In this document: one piece after another, positions 47,262 to 56,690 of the stretch
How the letters are laid out: the number at the start of each line of letters is the position of its first letter
How positions within the stretch are numbered: position 1 is the first letter of the stretch
Origin: Linnemannia schmuckeri
Taxonomy: Eukaryota > Mortierellomycota > Mortierellomycetes > Mortierellales > Mortierellaceae
DNA: 64,000 bases
NCBI GenBank assembly: GCA_029449235.1
Contig: JANATG010000004.1
Span: forward strand, 3,038,001-3,102,000
Direction: 5' to 3'
The notes under the pieces: generated by a model
Seen by the model: only the letters and a program-made list of their open reading frames with translations
Databases searched by the model: none
Told to the model about the DNA's origin: nothing
Program-made: the position numbers and the translations under genes

Positions 47262-49540
47262 ATGATGTTTCCTTCCCTCGCGGTGCTGCCTGTCAGAAGT
47301 GATCCATTTGACAGCCGAGGCGCAAGTCAACTCTGCTACATCGTCGATGCATGCGATGACAAGTTCCAGGACACTGTCTTCTATGGTCACAGGAACGTTC
47401 AGACGATCTATGCTCGCAAGGTCATTCATGCCCCCAACAAACTCCCAGCTCCAATTTGGGTCCGCCAGTCTCGTACAAGGATGAACAAGAAATATAGCTA
47501 CGACCGTGCTCAAGGATATATTGACAGAAGAAACATACATCTTGTCCTTGACCATCTTATGGACGAGGACGATGATGAAGACGATGGTACTGCCACTTGT
47601 CAAGGTTCGTTCTTTTTTTACCACTCACTCACTCAATCTTAGTGAAAAAGTAGCCAAGAGTCTAACCATTAATCTGTCCCGCTCCTTTAATATCAGGAAC
47701 GCCATCAGTCCAACCTATTGCATTAGCTTCAACACCTGCGCCCGTTGCCGCCCAGCCCATTACCAATAGTGCCCATAGTCTGCACACAGGAGGATTTGCG
47801 TCAATCCATGGACAAGTACATGCAAGCCCCGCTTATACGCCATCCGCTGCACAAGGATCCTCAATAATTAACAGTCAAACCCAGGCGCCTTATGGCGCCA
47901 CGCCCGTTTTCGCACAGCCCGGCGTTAACAGTGGCAGCAGTCTCCTTCCGGGAGCACTCATGCCTGCTGAAAGACAAACACAAGCCAATCCCGCGCACAC
48001 GCCAGCCACCGCACCCGGATTCTCCACCACCAACAATCAAGCTTCAAAACCCAATGGTGCCACACCAACTGCTGCCGTCATGGCGTCTCCGGCTCCCTTT
48101 CCTTCTACCTCACAGCCAGGACACGGCATTGTAAAGGCCTCTTCCCCCACTCCCCCCACTCCTCCTACTTCTCCTACTCCTCCTACTCCCCCCACTCCCC
48201 CTACTTCCCCCACTCCCCCCACTCCCCCCACTCCCCCTACTTCCCCCACTCCCCCCACTCCCCCCACTCCCCCTACTCCTCTCACTACCACATTGCCTTC
48301 TTCACCTCTCAGCCACTACGCTCCACCCGCAGGAGTTATTATAACAACAGGCAGTGCAACTAAAACCACCACAAATACTGTGCAAGGTCAGGTCGTTGCA
48401 AAAGTGGCTCAACTCTCCATGATCTCAACAGGCGGACCAGCACCCGCCACAACCACTATTCTTGGATCCGTATCCACCACTGCCAGTTGCCACCCTAACA
48501 ATGTAGGAGCTATTTCTGCATTCACCAACGAATCTGGACCCACAGCTTCTCCCAGCAACCGCCTTGACAGCACTGGTGTTGTTATAACCATGCCGACTAG
48601 TTCCCGGACCATTACATCTGAAAGTAACACCCAAGCCATGGGCATCAGGACATTTGCATCTATCAGCACAGCCAATGCTTCTCCCTCAACCTTTACAAGT
48701 CATCACTGGCTAGAATCGGGAACTCAGCCCCAGGTCTCATGGTTCAATTCGGTCAACGAGCAAGCATCTACCACCGCGTCGACCAACTCGCCATCAACCG
48801 CATCCAGCTTAATATCGTCGGGCCTTCAAGGACAGTCGGCTGCAGCTATCACATCCTCTGTTCGTCGGGCTAGCTCCATAAACAGCAACGTATCAACTCC
48901 AAGTCTCCATCGATCGGTTCTCTTCGCCGGCCCTCAAACCGGTGTTAAGGAGTACGGCCAACCCGCCTCGACATATGGATTGAGAATCTCTGCTAGGGAT
49001 TTTCGGGTCATTCAAGCAGGAAACGCCCAGTCAACACAAGGATTGCACATAACTATGGCTCCCGCAGCCGGAACCTCAGAAAACATCTCAGGAAATGCTC
49101 AATTGACCCGCCATGCCTATTCATCACCGGTCCTTCCAACTAAAGCACCATCCTTCGCCACCGCATCTGAGACTTCCTCCTATTATACCCGTCACCATTC
49201 CAGTTCTGGAGAGCGGTCAAAGTTGGAGTCTATGAAAGACCTAGCACAAGAGCAGTGGATGGCCCAGTTCTACGCTGTGCGAGAAATCAAAAGGGCGAAG
49301 CAGGAGATTGAGATGCAACGAGGGGCAGAGGAGCTGAATGTCATGGCAAAAGAGAGCGAGCTGGCCGCGTGGGAAGCTGCTATCGACTTGGCATTAGCGC
49401 ACGAACAAATCAAGGGCCAGGACAATAGAGACTCTAACACCAACTCCGCTTCCTCTACCTCCAGCACCAGCGGAAAGCAGGACCTCCAGAGCATGTCTTC
49501 TCGTATTATAGCCCGTCCTCGCCGACGTGGAACAGTTTAA
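47262..49540 (+). CDS. Low-complexity protein with C-terminal helical region, unrecognised
   Basis: Two exons (47262-47604 and 47697-49540) join in phase to 728 residues. The donor GTTCGT is weak, but the join CQG/TPSVQP is in phase and the acceptor TATCAG is good. Two consecutive ATGs (47262, 47265) stand just after a possible acceptor CTAG. The N-terminal ~110 residues look folded: LCYIVDACDDKFQDTVFYGH and KLPAPIWVRQSRTRMNKKYS, then a D/E run (DEDDDEDDG). The middle is Ser/Thr/Ala/Pro-rich and includes Pro-Thr repeats. Residues ~620-690 form a charged helix (ESMKDLAQEQWMAQFYAVRE, then IKRAKQEIEMQRGAEEL), probably a coiled coil. The end is RIIARPRRRGTV. There is no signal peptide or membrane helix. 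I do not recognise a family; a regulatory or scaffold role would be a guess. Confidence 0.65.
48145..48287 (+). repeat. Pro-Thr coding tandem repeat (CCCCCACTC units)
   Basis: Units of CCCCCACTC/CCTACTTCC repeat about 15 times and encode PTPPTPPTS-type runs inside the 728-residue protein. The 9-nt period preserves the frame, so length variation would not disrupt the protein. Confidence 0.9.
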
Positions 49541-49719
49541 CTAATCTTTCTATTTTCGTATTCACCAACATTTTTTTCTTCCTTTTCATTCTTCTCCTTC
49601 TCATCACCGCCATCAACAGCACTTTTTTCATTTTCGCCCTTCACATAACCATCATCATTGATATCTTTCACATCTTTCTGTCACTCTTCAAAAACAAAAA
49701 CCAACAAATATTTGAAACC

Positions 49720-49845
49720 AAAAAAAGTAAAAAAAAGAAAAAAAAAGAAAAAAAAAAAAAAAAAAAAAGAAACAAAAAAAATAGAAAAAAAAAAAGAAAA
49801 ACGAAAAAAGAAAAAAAAAAAAAAAAGAAAAAAAAAAAGAAAAAT
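49720..49845 (+). repeat. A-rich low-complexity tract
   Basis: About 125 bp of almost pure A with scattered G, directly after the 728-residue gene. It could be a decayed poly(A) or a simple expansion. Confidence 0.85.
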
Positions 49846-50256
49846 CAACAACACACGCACATTTCACAATTGCATTACTGGGCACTGTCGGCTATATTTT
49901 CTAGCTCCTCCACTTTTTTCATTTGCTTATAGTTCTTAGCTGCTGAAATAAAAAAACTCCTGCAATATTAATAAGTGGTCTGACCTGATAGCATGGTCAT
50001 GTATGCATGAGCGGAGAAAGAGTGCATTGTTGGCATTGCTTGAGAAATAATATGAGTCGGAGATGGATAGTGAGCTAAACTGGATATTATCGCGTTCGCA
50101 GGTGAAGATGTATTGTCGTTGCGCCAACAATCCATTTCGTGCCGAAAGAAAGCTCAGCGGTTTTAACAAGCAATGTTGAGCTCAAAGCAATATCTCGCAG
50201 TACGCCCGAGCAGTAACGCACTAAAAAAAGAGGCGATTTCGAATGGATAAATCGTG

Positions 50257-50291
<35 letters not shown>

Positions 50292-50741
50292 GGACCTTTA
50301 TAAACGATCCAAAACAAAAATACTCGACAAACACTCTTCTCTTTCGTTCATTCCTTTTTTTGTCTGCATCATTCTTCTACCTTCCCCTCCCTCCCTGCTT
50401 CTCGACGTTAACACCGAAAAAGATTCCTCGCCAAGTAGCTGCCATTCCTCTTTACTACCACCACTATAAGGAGCAATCAGTCACTCCTGCCTTGACGCGT
50501 CCTCGATTTCAAACAATGGCAACATCCATAACATTTACGGTGCCAAGTGTGCTATGAACACAACACCTTTGAAGTCAATGACATCCATCATGCACATCAA
50601 AGAGGGGATCAGATCGCGAATACAGGAATCTCTCTTCATCCGTCATTACCTCAGGGTTTGTGATAGCAACAGCCACAGACAGAGAGATACGCCTTTGTAT
50701 AATGGGTCGTTGGCTAATGAGCTATAATCACGTGTGTATAG

Positions 50742-50773
50742 GGGACGAAGAGTACATAAGCACTCTTCGTCCC
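50742..50773. repeat. Perfect 12-bp stem, 8-nt loop hairpin
   Basis: GGGACGAAGAGT at 50742-50753 and its exact complement at 50762-50773 flank the loop ACATAAGC. No gene is adjacent. The nearest coding start is about 920 bp downstream. Confidence 0.9.
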
Positions 50774-51694
50774 TGAATTAAACAGATCTCTCTCTTTGTT
50801 TCGTTATTCCATCTTCCCTATTACCTTACTGATAACAACCCTTGGTTATTATTTTCCATTTTTTTTAACGAATTCACAACAGGGATTCACATACTGATTT
50901 TTTTTTTCAAAAAGACATTCGTTCACACGCTCACTCAAAAAAAAAAAAAAAAAAAAAAAGGGGCATGAACGAATAAACGCACACTCATCACCGTATGGAA
51001 GGTTAGCTATGCAGCAATGCAGCTGACAGAGCACTGTCTCACCACTGGCACCACTCCAGTCTGAAAACACTGGCACCACTGCTGCGTATACTCACAGGTA
51101 TCAAAAGCACGACCTCGCATCGATTACGATGCTTGAGCAGAGACAAATCCTCATCGCAGGTAAGAACTCGACTGACGATTAGTGTCACATGATGTTGAAA
51201 TAAAAGACGATGTCATCGTTTTCTCTTAATATAGCCCTTGTGGTTTGGGTGATGAAAGCGTCGATGACTGATGTCTCAACCATCACAAGAAGGGATGTAT
51301 GCATGCATGGCAGCACTATTTCTTTTTCTTTCTCTTCCAAGCACGTCATCCTCACATGTGCGAATTGACCAATCAGCATGCACCCCGCCCTGACTTTCTT
51401 ATCAATTGGCATTCATGCAAGAGAAAGAAGAGACATAGGAAATGAGAAAAGAAGAAAAGACAACAAAAACGCATGATCATGCGGCACTGACCTGCTTGAA
51501 TCTCGTCAACAATGCACCTTGCATGATCCAATGGCAATGGACATGGTCGAAACGTGATCCACACATGAATTGAGAGAATGGAATCGAGAAAACATCTATA
51601 AGGATGAAGAAATTGAGAATCTTCATTTTTTTTTCTCCATCTGCCAAACACACTTCCATTCCACTTCTCACAATTCTCTCGCCCATCCACAACG

Positions 51695-52465
51695 ATGTCC
51701 AAATCTTCTCACTCCTCACCTGCTGAATCCAGCGCCGGCCCTTCTCGTCCTCCACTTGCACCCATCAACACAGGCGATATTGAGAACAGAAGAAACGGCA
51801 GGGCATCTGCTCAAGCCACAATAATAACAACACCGACAGCAGCATCAACCCCGACTAGGGCAGCCGCTGCTCCCTACAACCCCCAGCAGCGTTCGACACA
51901 AAGGACACTCAGGGTCGACCTGGAACGCACTGCACAACCCATGCAGTGGACAATGCCGCCCAATGAGGCCGAGATTCGGAACACAGCCCTCAATAATCTA
52001 CAATCCATCTATCTGCGACTGCAATCAGAGAGGACTATTGTCCTTGCCAAACGAGCAAGCTACTTGTGCGACGCCTTTAGTGCATTTGATATTCCTCTTG
52101 GACAGGATCTGGAAGACATTGACAGCTTCAACCTTATGCACGATCGCGTGTACACCTCGCTACAAGAACACGCCGCACAACTCAACAAACACATTGCGTC
52201 GGTCCAGGAGCTCATCCAACAATTCGAGTTTGCAGTGAAACGTGGCCACCTCTTCGATGACTTTGGTTACCTCAAGACCAACAATTATATACATGGTCCA
52301 CTGCTCGGGCTGACGAACAGTCAGGTAGTGAAAGAGAGATCGTTCATCTCGGATTTTGCACCTCCATCACCTGCGACTGTCACACGCAATGCACGCAACC
52401 TCGAACCCATGTCGCCCTCAGATATGACCGAACAGCAATTAGCATACATAAGTAGCGGTCTCTAA
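51695..52465 (+). CDS. Intronless 256-residue protein, unrecognised
   Basis: A single open frame from ATG (51695, context ACGATG) to TAA. Residues 1-75 are Ser/Thr/Ala/Pro-rich (SKSSHSSPAESSAGPSRPP). Residues ~85-195 look helical: NEAEIRNTALNNLQSIYLRL, DAFSAFDIPLGQDLEDIDSF and LNKHIASVQELIQQFEFAVK, possibly a coiled-coil bundle. There is no zinc knuckle or signal peptide. A CTATAAGG about 100 bp upstream could be a TATA box. It sits at the edge of the mobile region, 250 bp before the long-TIR element, and is one of only two genes called here without an intron. It could be a host gene or a structural (gag-like) fragment of an element; I cannot decide from the sequence. Confidence 0.55.
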   Translation: MSKSSHSSPAESSAGPSRPPLAPINTGDIENRRNGRASAQATIITTPTAASTPTRAAAAPYNPQQRSTQRTLRVDLERTAQPMQWTMPPNEAEIRNTALNNLQSIYLRLQSERTIVLAKRASYLCDAFSAFDIPLGQDLEDIDSFNLMHDRVYTSLQEHAAQLNKHIASVQELIQQFEFAVKRGHLFDDFGYLKTNNYIHGPLLGLTNSQVVKERSFISDFAPPSPATVTRNARNLEPMSPSDMTEQQLAYISSGL

Positions 52466-52715
52466 CAAAATAGCAGAAAACAAAAATAAAAATATTTTGT
52501 CATTTTCATCAGTAAAGACACTATTGTTTTCCTATTTCGACGCTTCATCTGGATCAGCAACATCAAGATCTTGAACACAGGCAGCAACCCCAAATAAAAG
52601 ATCTAGATGTTAGTTGTTGGATCCAGATCAACTTTACCATCTTGTTTAAATTGTGGTACCCATCTCTCTCCCTTACACCTCGAGACTTATGTATCTTCGG
52701 ATGATATATGATATA

Positions 52716-53050
52716 AAGTGCTCCAATCAACTGATCAACCAAAACGCGATTTCGACTTGTTTTTTGAAATGCTCATTCGCCAATGTTCCAGTCGGCCCCC
52801 AGATTCCTGCCATTCATTCTCTTGATTCGTAACCTCATTCATCACCGCTTGCCTTTTTTTGCATGGACCGACATTGGATCATCGCCGGAATCGAAATGCC
52901 TGAATCTGGTTGATCACTTAATTGGATCGCCATATGTGGCGAATGATTTCCATGTAAAATTTTACATGGGTTTAGCACGGGAAGATCTGTTTTTTTAATA
53001 CCACAAGCTCAATGCGCTTTCTACAGATAAACTGAGAGCAGTTCCATGCA
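52716..53050 (+). repeat. Left terminal inverted repeat
   Basis: Matches 53239-53572 in reverse complement; similarity fades after CCATGCA. Contains a 20-bp perfect palindrome at 52950-52969. Confidence 0.85.
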
Positions 53051-53238
53051 CAGGACATGGTGTATGATCTAAAGGTCTTTAATGTAAGAAGCCAGTTATT
53101 CTCAATAGAGTGTAATATCATGGCAATGTCTGAAATCATGCTAGACCCATGTAACAAAACATACTTTAACAATATCTTCTATAAATGATACAGCAGTTTC
53201 GTACGTTTCCTATTTTCTAGATCCACTTGATGTCCTTT

Positions 53239-53572
53239 GCATGGAACTGCTCTCAGTTTATCTGTAGAAAGCGCATTGAGCTTGTGGTATTAAAAAAACA
53301 GATCTTCCCGTGCTAAACCCATGTAAAATTTTACATGGAAATCATTCGCCACATATGGCGATCCAATTAAGTGATCAACCAGATTCAGGCATTTCGATTC
53401 CGGCGATGATCCAATGTCGGTCCATGCAAAAAAAGGCAAGCGGTGATGAATGAGGTTACGAATCAAGAGAATGAATGGCAGGAATCTGGGGGCCGACTGG
53501 AACATTGGCGAATGAGCATTTCAAAAAACAAGTCGAAATCGCGTTTTGGTTGATCAGTTGATTGGAGCACTT
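53239..53572 (-). repeat. Right terminal inverted repeat
   Basis: Reverse complement of the left arm, including the internal palindrome. The last bases GGAGCACTT are followed by TA. Confidence 0.85.
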
Positions 53573-53574
53573 TA

Positions 53575-53988
53575 GTACTTTTCCGCACACAAACCACCAT
53601 TCTTCTACTTTCTGTATCAATCACAATCTACCCGACAATGAGATCCTTACAGCCAATGCACGCTTCCAAGCACTGATGGACCGCGTAGCCACACTTGAGC
53701 AAATAACTCAGACGGTCGCTCCCTGTTACGAGACAAGATCGAGCTAAGGCTTGTTCTTGTGACTTCGCCCACCTAACAAGTATAAAAGAACTCTTACATA
53801 GTAAATTGATAGTTCTTTACTTGGTATCGCCAAATATATACATCTACTCCTTTTCTCATACTCAGTTTCCCTAGTCACTGATCGAGGTTCTTTCTATTGT
53901 CCTTTTATGCTCCTCGATCTGCTTTCTTGACACTCCCCTGCAAGCCAAAGTCACCGAGCTCGAGGAGACTGTTGCAAAGTACCATAAT
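53575..53988. other. Region between TIR element and gag, probably leader or LTR of the outer retroelement
   Basis: A short frame reads ANARFQALMDRVATLEQI, which resembles gag N-terminal helices, and stops at 53745-53747. TATAAAAG at 53782-53789 and TTGGTATCGCC near 53820-53830 could be LTR promoter and primer-binding features, but I could not set LTR borders. The gag frame stays open upstream of its first ATG (LDTPLQAKVTELEETVAKYH), so the gag start may be further up. Confidence 0.35.
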
Positions 53989-55131
53989 ATGCTGGAGTTT
54001 ATTCTTTCAAACGAAGACTTCTTTACAAGTCTAACTGTCAACCTCAATCCACGATTGCTCAACCTCGAATCCAACACTCAGAAGATGACATCACAATTAC
54101 CACCCATCACTCGCTCAGAACTAAGCAAACTATTTTATGATCACAAGACCGATGTCACCAACACAGTGAGCGCCATCTTCCAATCAACCACTCCCCACAT
54201 CAGCAACAGCTCTTCAAAGCCAAAAGTAGCACCCCCTGCAGTCTTCTCCGGCAAACGTAAAGATTGGAAAGGGTTTCAGGCTCAGCTGGAACTCTTCTTC
54301 GTTGCAAACGAGACCCTCTATCCAAATGATCACAACCATATTGTGCTGGCTATCTCGCGTCTCGGTGATACTGCGGCGTTCAAGTATATGCAGAGATACG
54401 TTCCGTCCTTCAAGCTGCCTGCCGAGGAAAGACCCGTGTGTATCTCTAATTTGGATCAGTTCTTTGCTCTTATGAGTAAGAACTTTGGAGTCTCCAACGC
54501 TCATGTCTTAGCAGAGAGCCAACTCCGTCAGCTTAAACAGCGTGGTTCCGCCATCGACTACACTAACCGTTTTGTCAACCTTGCAGCGGATACGGCGTGG
54601 AATGATAGTGCGATGATCTCACAATTCCGCCTCGGCCTAAAGGAGTCTGTTCAAGATGCCATGGCAAACTATCTCGAGCCAACTACCTTTGCTGAGTTCT
54701 CGCAGCTGGCTATCGACGTCGACAACCGACAATACGGCTATGCTATAACCCGTTCCGGCAATAAATCCTCTAGCACTGCATCCCGCTCCACCACCGCTCA
54801 CACCTTACCCACCACTCGTGCCTCATCTACCCCAGCTACCATTTCCACCCCGACTGTTGCGGCTCCCACAACCACTTCGATGGACATGGATCTCTCACAT
54901 GTTCGCCATGGTCCTTTGTCACCGTCTGAGCGTTTTCGTCGCCAGAAGGAAGGACTGTGCACCTATTGTGGTTCAGCAGATCATTGGATCGACGACTGCC
55001 CTAAGAAGCCCGCAAAGCCCTTGTTCAAGAACGCTCCAAAGGCAACAGCCTCGGTCTCGGCCCTTCAGCCTACACAGATTAGTAACCAATCGAATGCCAT
55101 CTCTTTTCAATTGGAAAAAGACTTAGCCTAG
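53989..55131 (+). CDS. gag: Gag of outer Ty3/Gypsy element (element 0)
   Basis: 380 codons from the first ATG. Capsid-like text includes FSGKRKDWKGFQAQLELFF, ISRLGDTAAFKYMQRYVPSF and LRQLKQRGSAIDYTNRFVNL, typical of fungal Gypsy gag proteins. A CCHC zinc knuckle (CTYCGSADHWIDDC) is near the end. The following protease frame overlaps the gag end in the -1 frame, as is usual for Ty3/Gypsy elements. No inactivating change is seen in gag itself. The host element is cut at 55319 by an LTR of another element. Confidence 0.85.
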   Translation: MLEFILSNEDFFTSLTVNLNPRLLNLESNTQKMTSQLPPITRSELSKLFYDHKTDVTNTVSAIFQSTTPHISNSSSKPKVAPPAVFSGKRKDWKGFQAQLELFFVANETLYPNDHNHIVLAISRLGDTAAFKYMQRYVPSFKLPAEERPVCISNLDQFFALMSKNFGVSNAHVLAESQLRQLKQRGSAIDYTNRFVNLAADTAWNDSAMISQFRLGLKESVQDAMANYLEPTTFAEFSQLAIDVDNRQYGYAITRSGNKSSSTASRSTTAHTLPTTRASSTPATISTPTVAAPTTTSMDMDLSHVRHGPLSPSERFRRQKEGLCTYCGSADHWIDDCPKKPAKPLFKNAPKATASVSALQPTQISNQSNAISFQLEKDLA

Positions 55132-55318
55132 ACAGTAAAGTTGGAGTCCGTCTGGGTGAGCTGTACAACAAATCTCCAAACGATCCTTTGTTATCCCCTA
55201 TTACCATCCCAGTCACTCTTCACTTCCTAAACTCCTCATTACCAGTTCATGCAATGATCGATTCAGGAGCAACCATCTCATTCATATATCAAAACCTGGC
55301 ACAACAATACAATCTTCC
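55132..55318 (+). pseudogene. pol: Protease start of element 0, truncated by insertion
   Basis: The frame LDSKVGVRLGELYNKSP leads to PVHAMIDSGATISFIYQNLA, the retroviral-type aspartic protease motif (DSGA), and then LPA, where it meets the 98-bp LTR at 55319. Reverse transcriptase and integrase of this element are not in the window. They would be expected to the right of the nested insertions. Confidence 0.8.
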
Positions 55319-55416
55319 TGCAACTTTTGTAAGGAATGGAAGGAAGAGATGTCTTTGTATTTTGGTAATAGTTGTCTATTTATCTAATTAAGGTAATCGG
55401 GGGTCCAATCGTTGCA
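55319..55416 (-). repeat. 98-bp LTR (family A), 3' LTR of element 1
   Basis: Read on the minus strand it starts TGCAAC and ends GTTGCA, the inverted ends expected of an LTR. A purine tract, AAAAGGGGAAGG (55417-55428), is flush against its start and directly follows the pol stop, which is the Ty3/Gypsy 3' layout. The copy at 60093-60190 is the same sequence in opposite orientation with one mismatch by eye. Confidence 0.85.
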
Positions 55417-55426
55417 CCTTCCCCTT

Positions 55427-56464
55427 TTAAAAAACGATCCCATGGTTCTTTTTGAATGCGTTGACCAGGTCTTGGCAATTTTCCAGGTTGGCAGCTGGCT
55501 CCCATGTCTGATCCTCACGTCCGTAACCTTTCCAAGCAACGAGGAACTGGTGCTGTCGCCGGTACTTTCTGTATCGTAGAATGGATTCGACCTCGTATTC
55601 CTCGGTGCCTTCGACGACGACAGGTGGTGGTGGTGCTGGTGTTCGGCGGCCGAATGTAAGTGGTGACTCAATATAGTGGCGAAAAAGATCGACGTGAAAG
55701 ATATTGTGGATGTTGTAGGAGGGGGGTAAGTCGACGAGAAAGGTAACTGGTGATCGTTGCTCCAGTAGGGTGAATGGTCCAATAAAACGAGGCTTGAGCT
55801 TGTCCGAGCTGAGTCCGCTGTCGGCTGGCATGGTAATGTTCTCTGCACTGAGAAGGACCTTGTCGCCAACTTTGTAGTCATGGTCGCGTCGTCTCTTGTC
55901 GGCTTGTTCCTTTTGATGATCCTGAGCTCGCTGCAGTGCATCCTGGGCGAAAATTAGTGCCGTTGCTTGCTGATCCAGATAGTCATGGACGCTGGGGACG
56001 TTGCTGTCAGTGTGGGAGAGGAGGGTGGCGGGGATGCGGGGATGTTGTCCAGTGTTGAGGAAAAAAGGTGAATGGCCGGTTGAGTGGTGGACGGAGTTGT
56101 TGTAGGCAAATTCCGCTGCAGGGAGGAGGGTGTCCCAGTTAGTCTGCTTTTCATCGATAAAGGCGCGCAGCATGATTCCTAGTGTCTTGTTCATAACTTC
56201 CGTCTGTCCATCCGTCTGTGGGTGATAGGCTGTTGACATCGCAAGCTTGACATCCATAAGCCGGTGAAGCTCCTGCCAAAAGTGACTGGTGAATTTGCTA
56301 TCGCGATCCGAGACGATTGTTGTTGGCATTCCATGATGGCGGAACACATTGTCGAAAAACTGGCGAGCAACGTCGGGGGCGGTGGCGGTGGTGGTGCTGG
56401 GGACAAAGTGGACATGCTTGGATAACTTGTCGACAAAGACGGTGATGGCATCATGATTACGAGG
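55427..56464 (-). pseudogene. pol: Element 1: integrase C-terminal part plus chromodomain, truncated
   Basis: The open frame includes HDAITVFVDKLSKHVHFVPS, the integrase core (GMPTTIVSDRDSKFTSHFWQ and YHPQTDGQTEVMNKT, carrying the second Asp and the Glu), the GPF/Y-type region (LKPRFIGPFTLLEQ) and a chromodomain (EYEVESILRY, then FLVAWKGYGREDQTWEPAAN). Chromodomains define chromoviruses and can guide integration to marked histones. The frame is cut at 56464/56465 by the LTR of element 2; its upstream pol should continue on the far side of that insertion. Confidence 0.88.
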
Positions 56465-56667
56465 TGCAACAGCAGAAGGTAGGACCAGTGAAAGCAGGGA
56501 CAAGAGACGAGGATTGAAGCAGTGATGATTGATGTTATTACTATGGTACATCTATATATACAAGGGAGTAACTAGGTTTCTAGGTCTAGTATCATAGAAG
56601 AGTCAGAGGTGAATAAGAGTGATGAGAAATGACTAACTAAGGTGGACTTTAAACCTAATATGTTGCA
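56465..56667 (-). repeat. 203-bp LTR (family B), 3' LTR of element 2
   Basis: On the minus strand it runs TGCAACATATTAGG to CTGCTGTTGCA, again with TGCAAC/GTTGCA ends, and has a TATATATAG motif inside. A purine tract (56668-56680, GAGGGGAAGG) is flush with its start, 11 bp after the chromodomain stop of element 2. Its other end abuts the interrupted integrase of element 1. Confidence 0.82.
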
Positions 56668-56690
56668 CCTTCCCCTCTTAAAAAAAAATC

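Larger units (their letters stand above)
49541..51694. other. Intergenic with long A- and T-rich tracts
   Basis: Includes an A-rich low-complexity block (49720-49845), a T run (50264-50290), an A run (50938-50959) and a strong hairpin at 50742-50773. Repeated ACTGGCACCACT words occur near 51041-51080. No gene recognised. Confidence 0.5.
52716..53572. mobile_element. Non-autonomous DNA transposon with ~335-bp terminal inverted repeats
   Basis: The two ends begin AAGTGCTCCAATCAACTGAT and are exact inverted copies by eye over about 335 bp. Each end is flanked by TA (52714-52715 and 53573-53574), the expected target duplication of Tc1/mariner/pogo-type transposases. The ~190-bp centre has no open frame for a transposase, so the 857-bp unit is a long-TIR MITE or fold-back element mobilised in trans (inference). 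Each arm also holds an identical 71-codon open frame, which I regard as a by-product of the repeat. The near-identity of the arms suggests a recent insertion or gene conversion between them. Confidence 0.85.

Noticed and set aside
52783..52998. Two identical 71-codon frames, one per strand (also 53290-53505)
   Set aside because: They are the same DNA in the two arms of the inverted repeat, with no promoter or domain, so they are a consequence of the repeat and not two genes.
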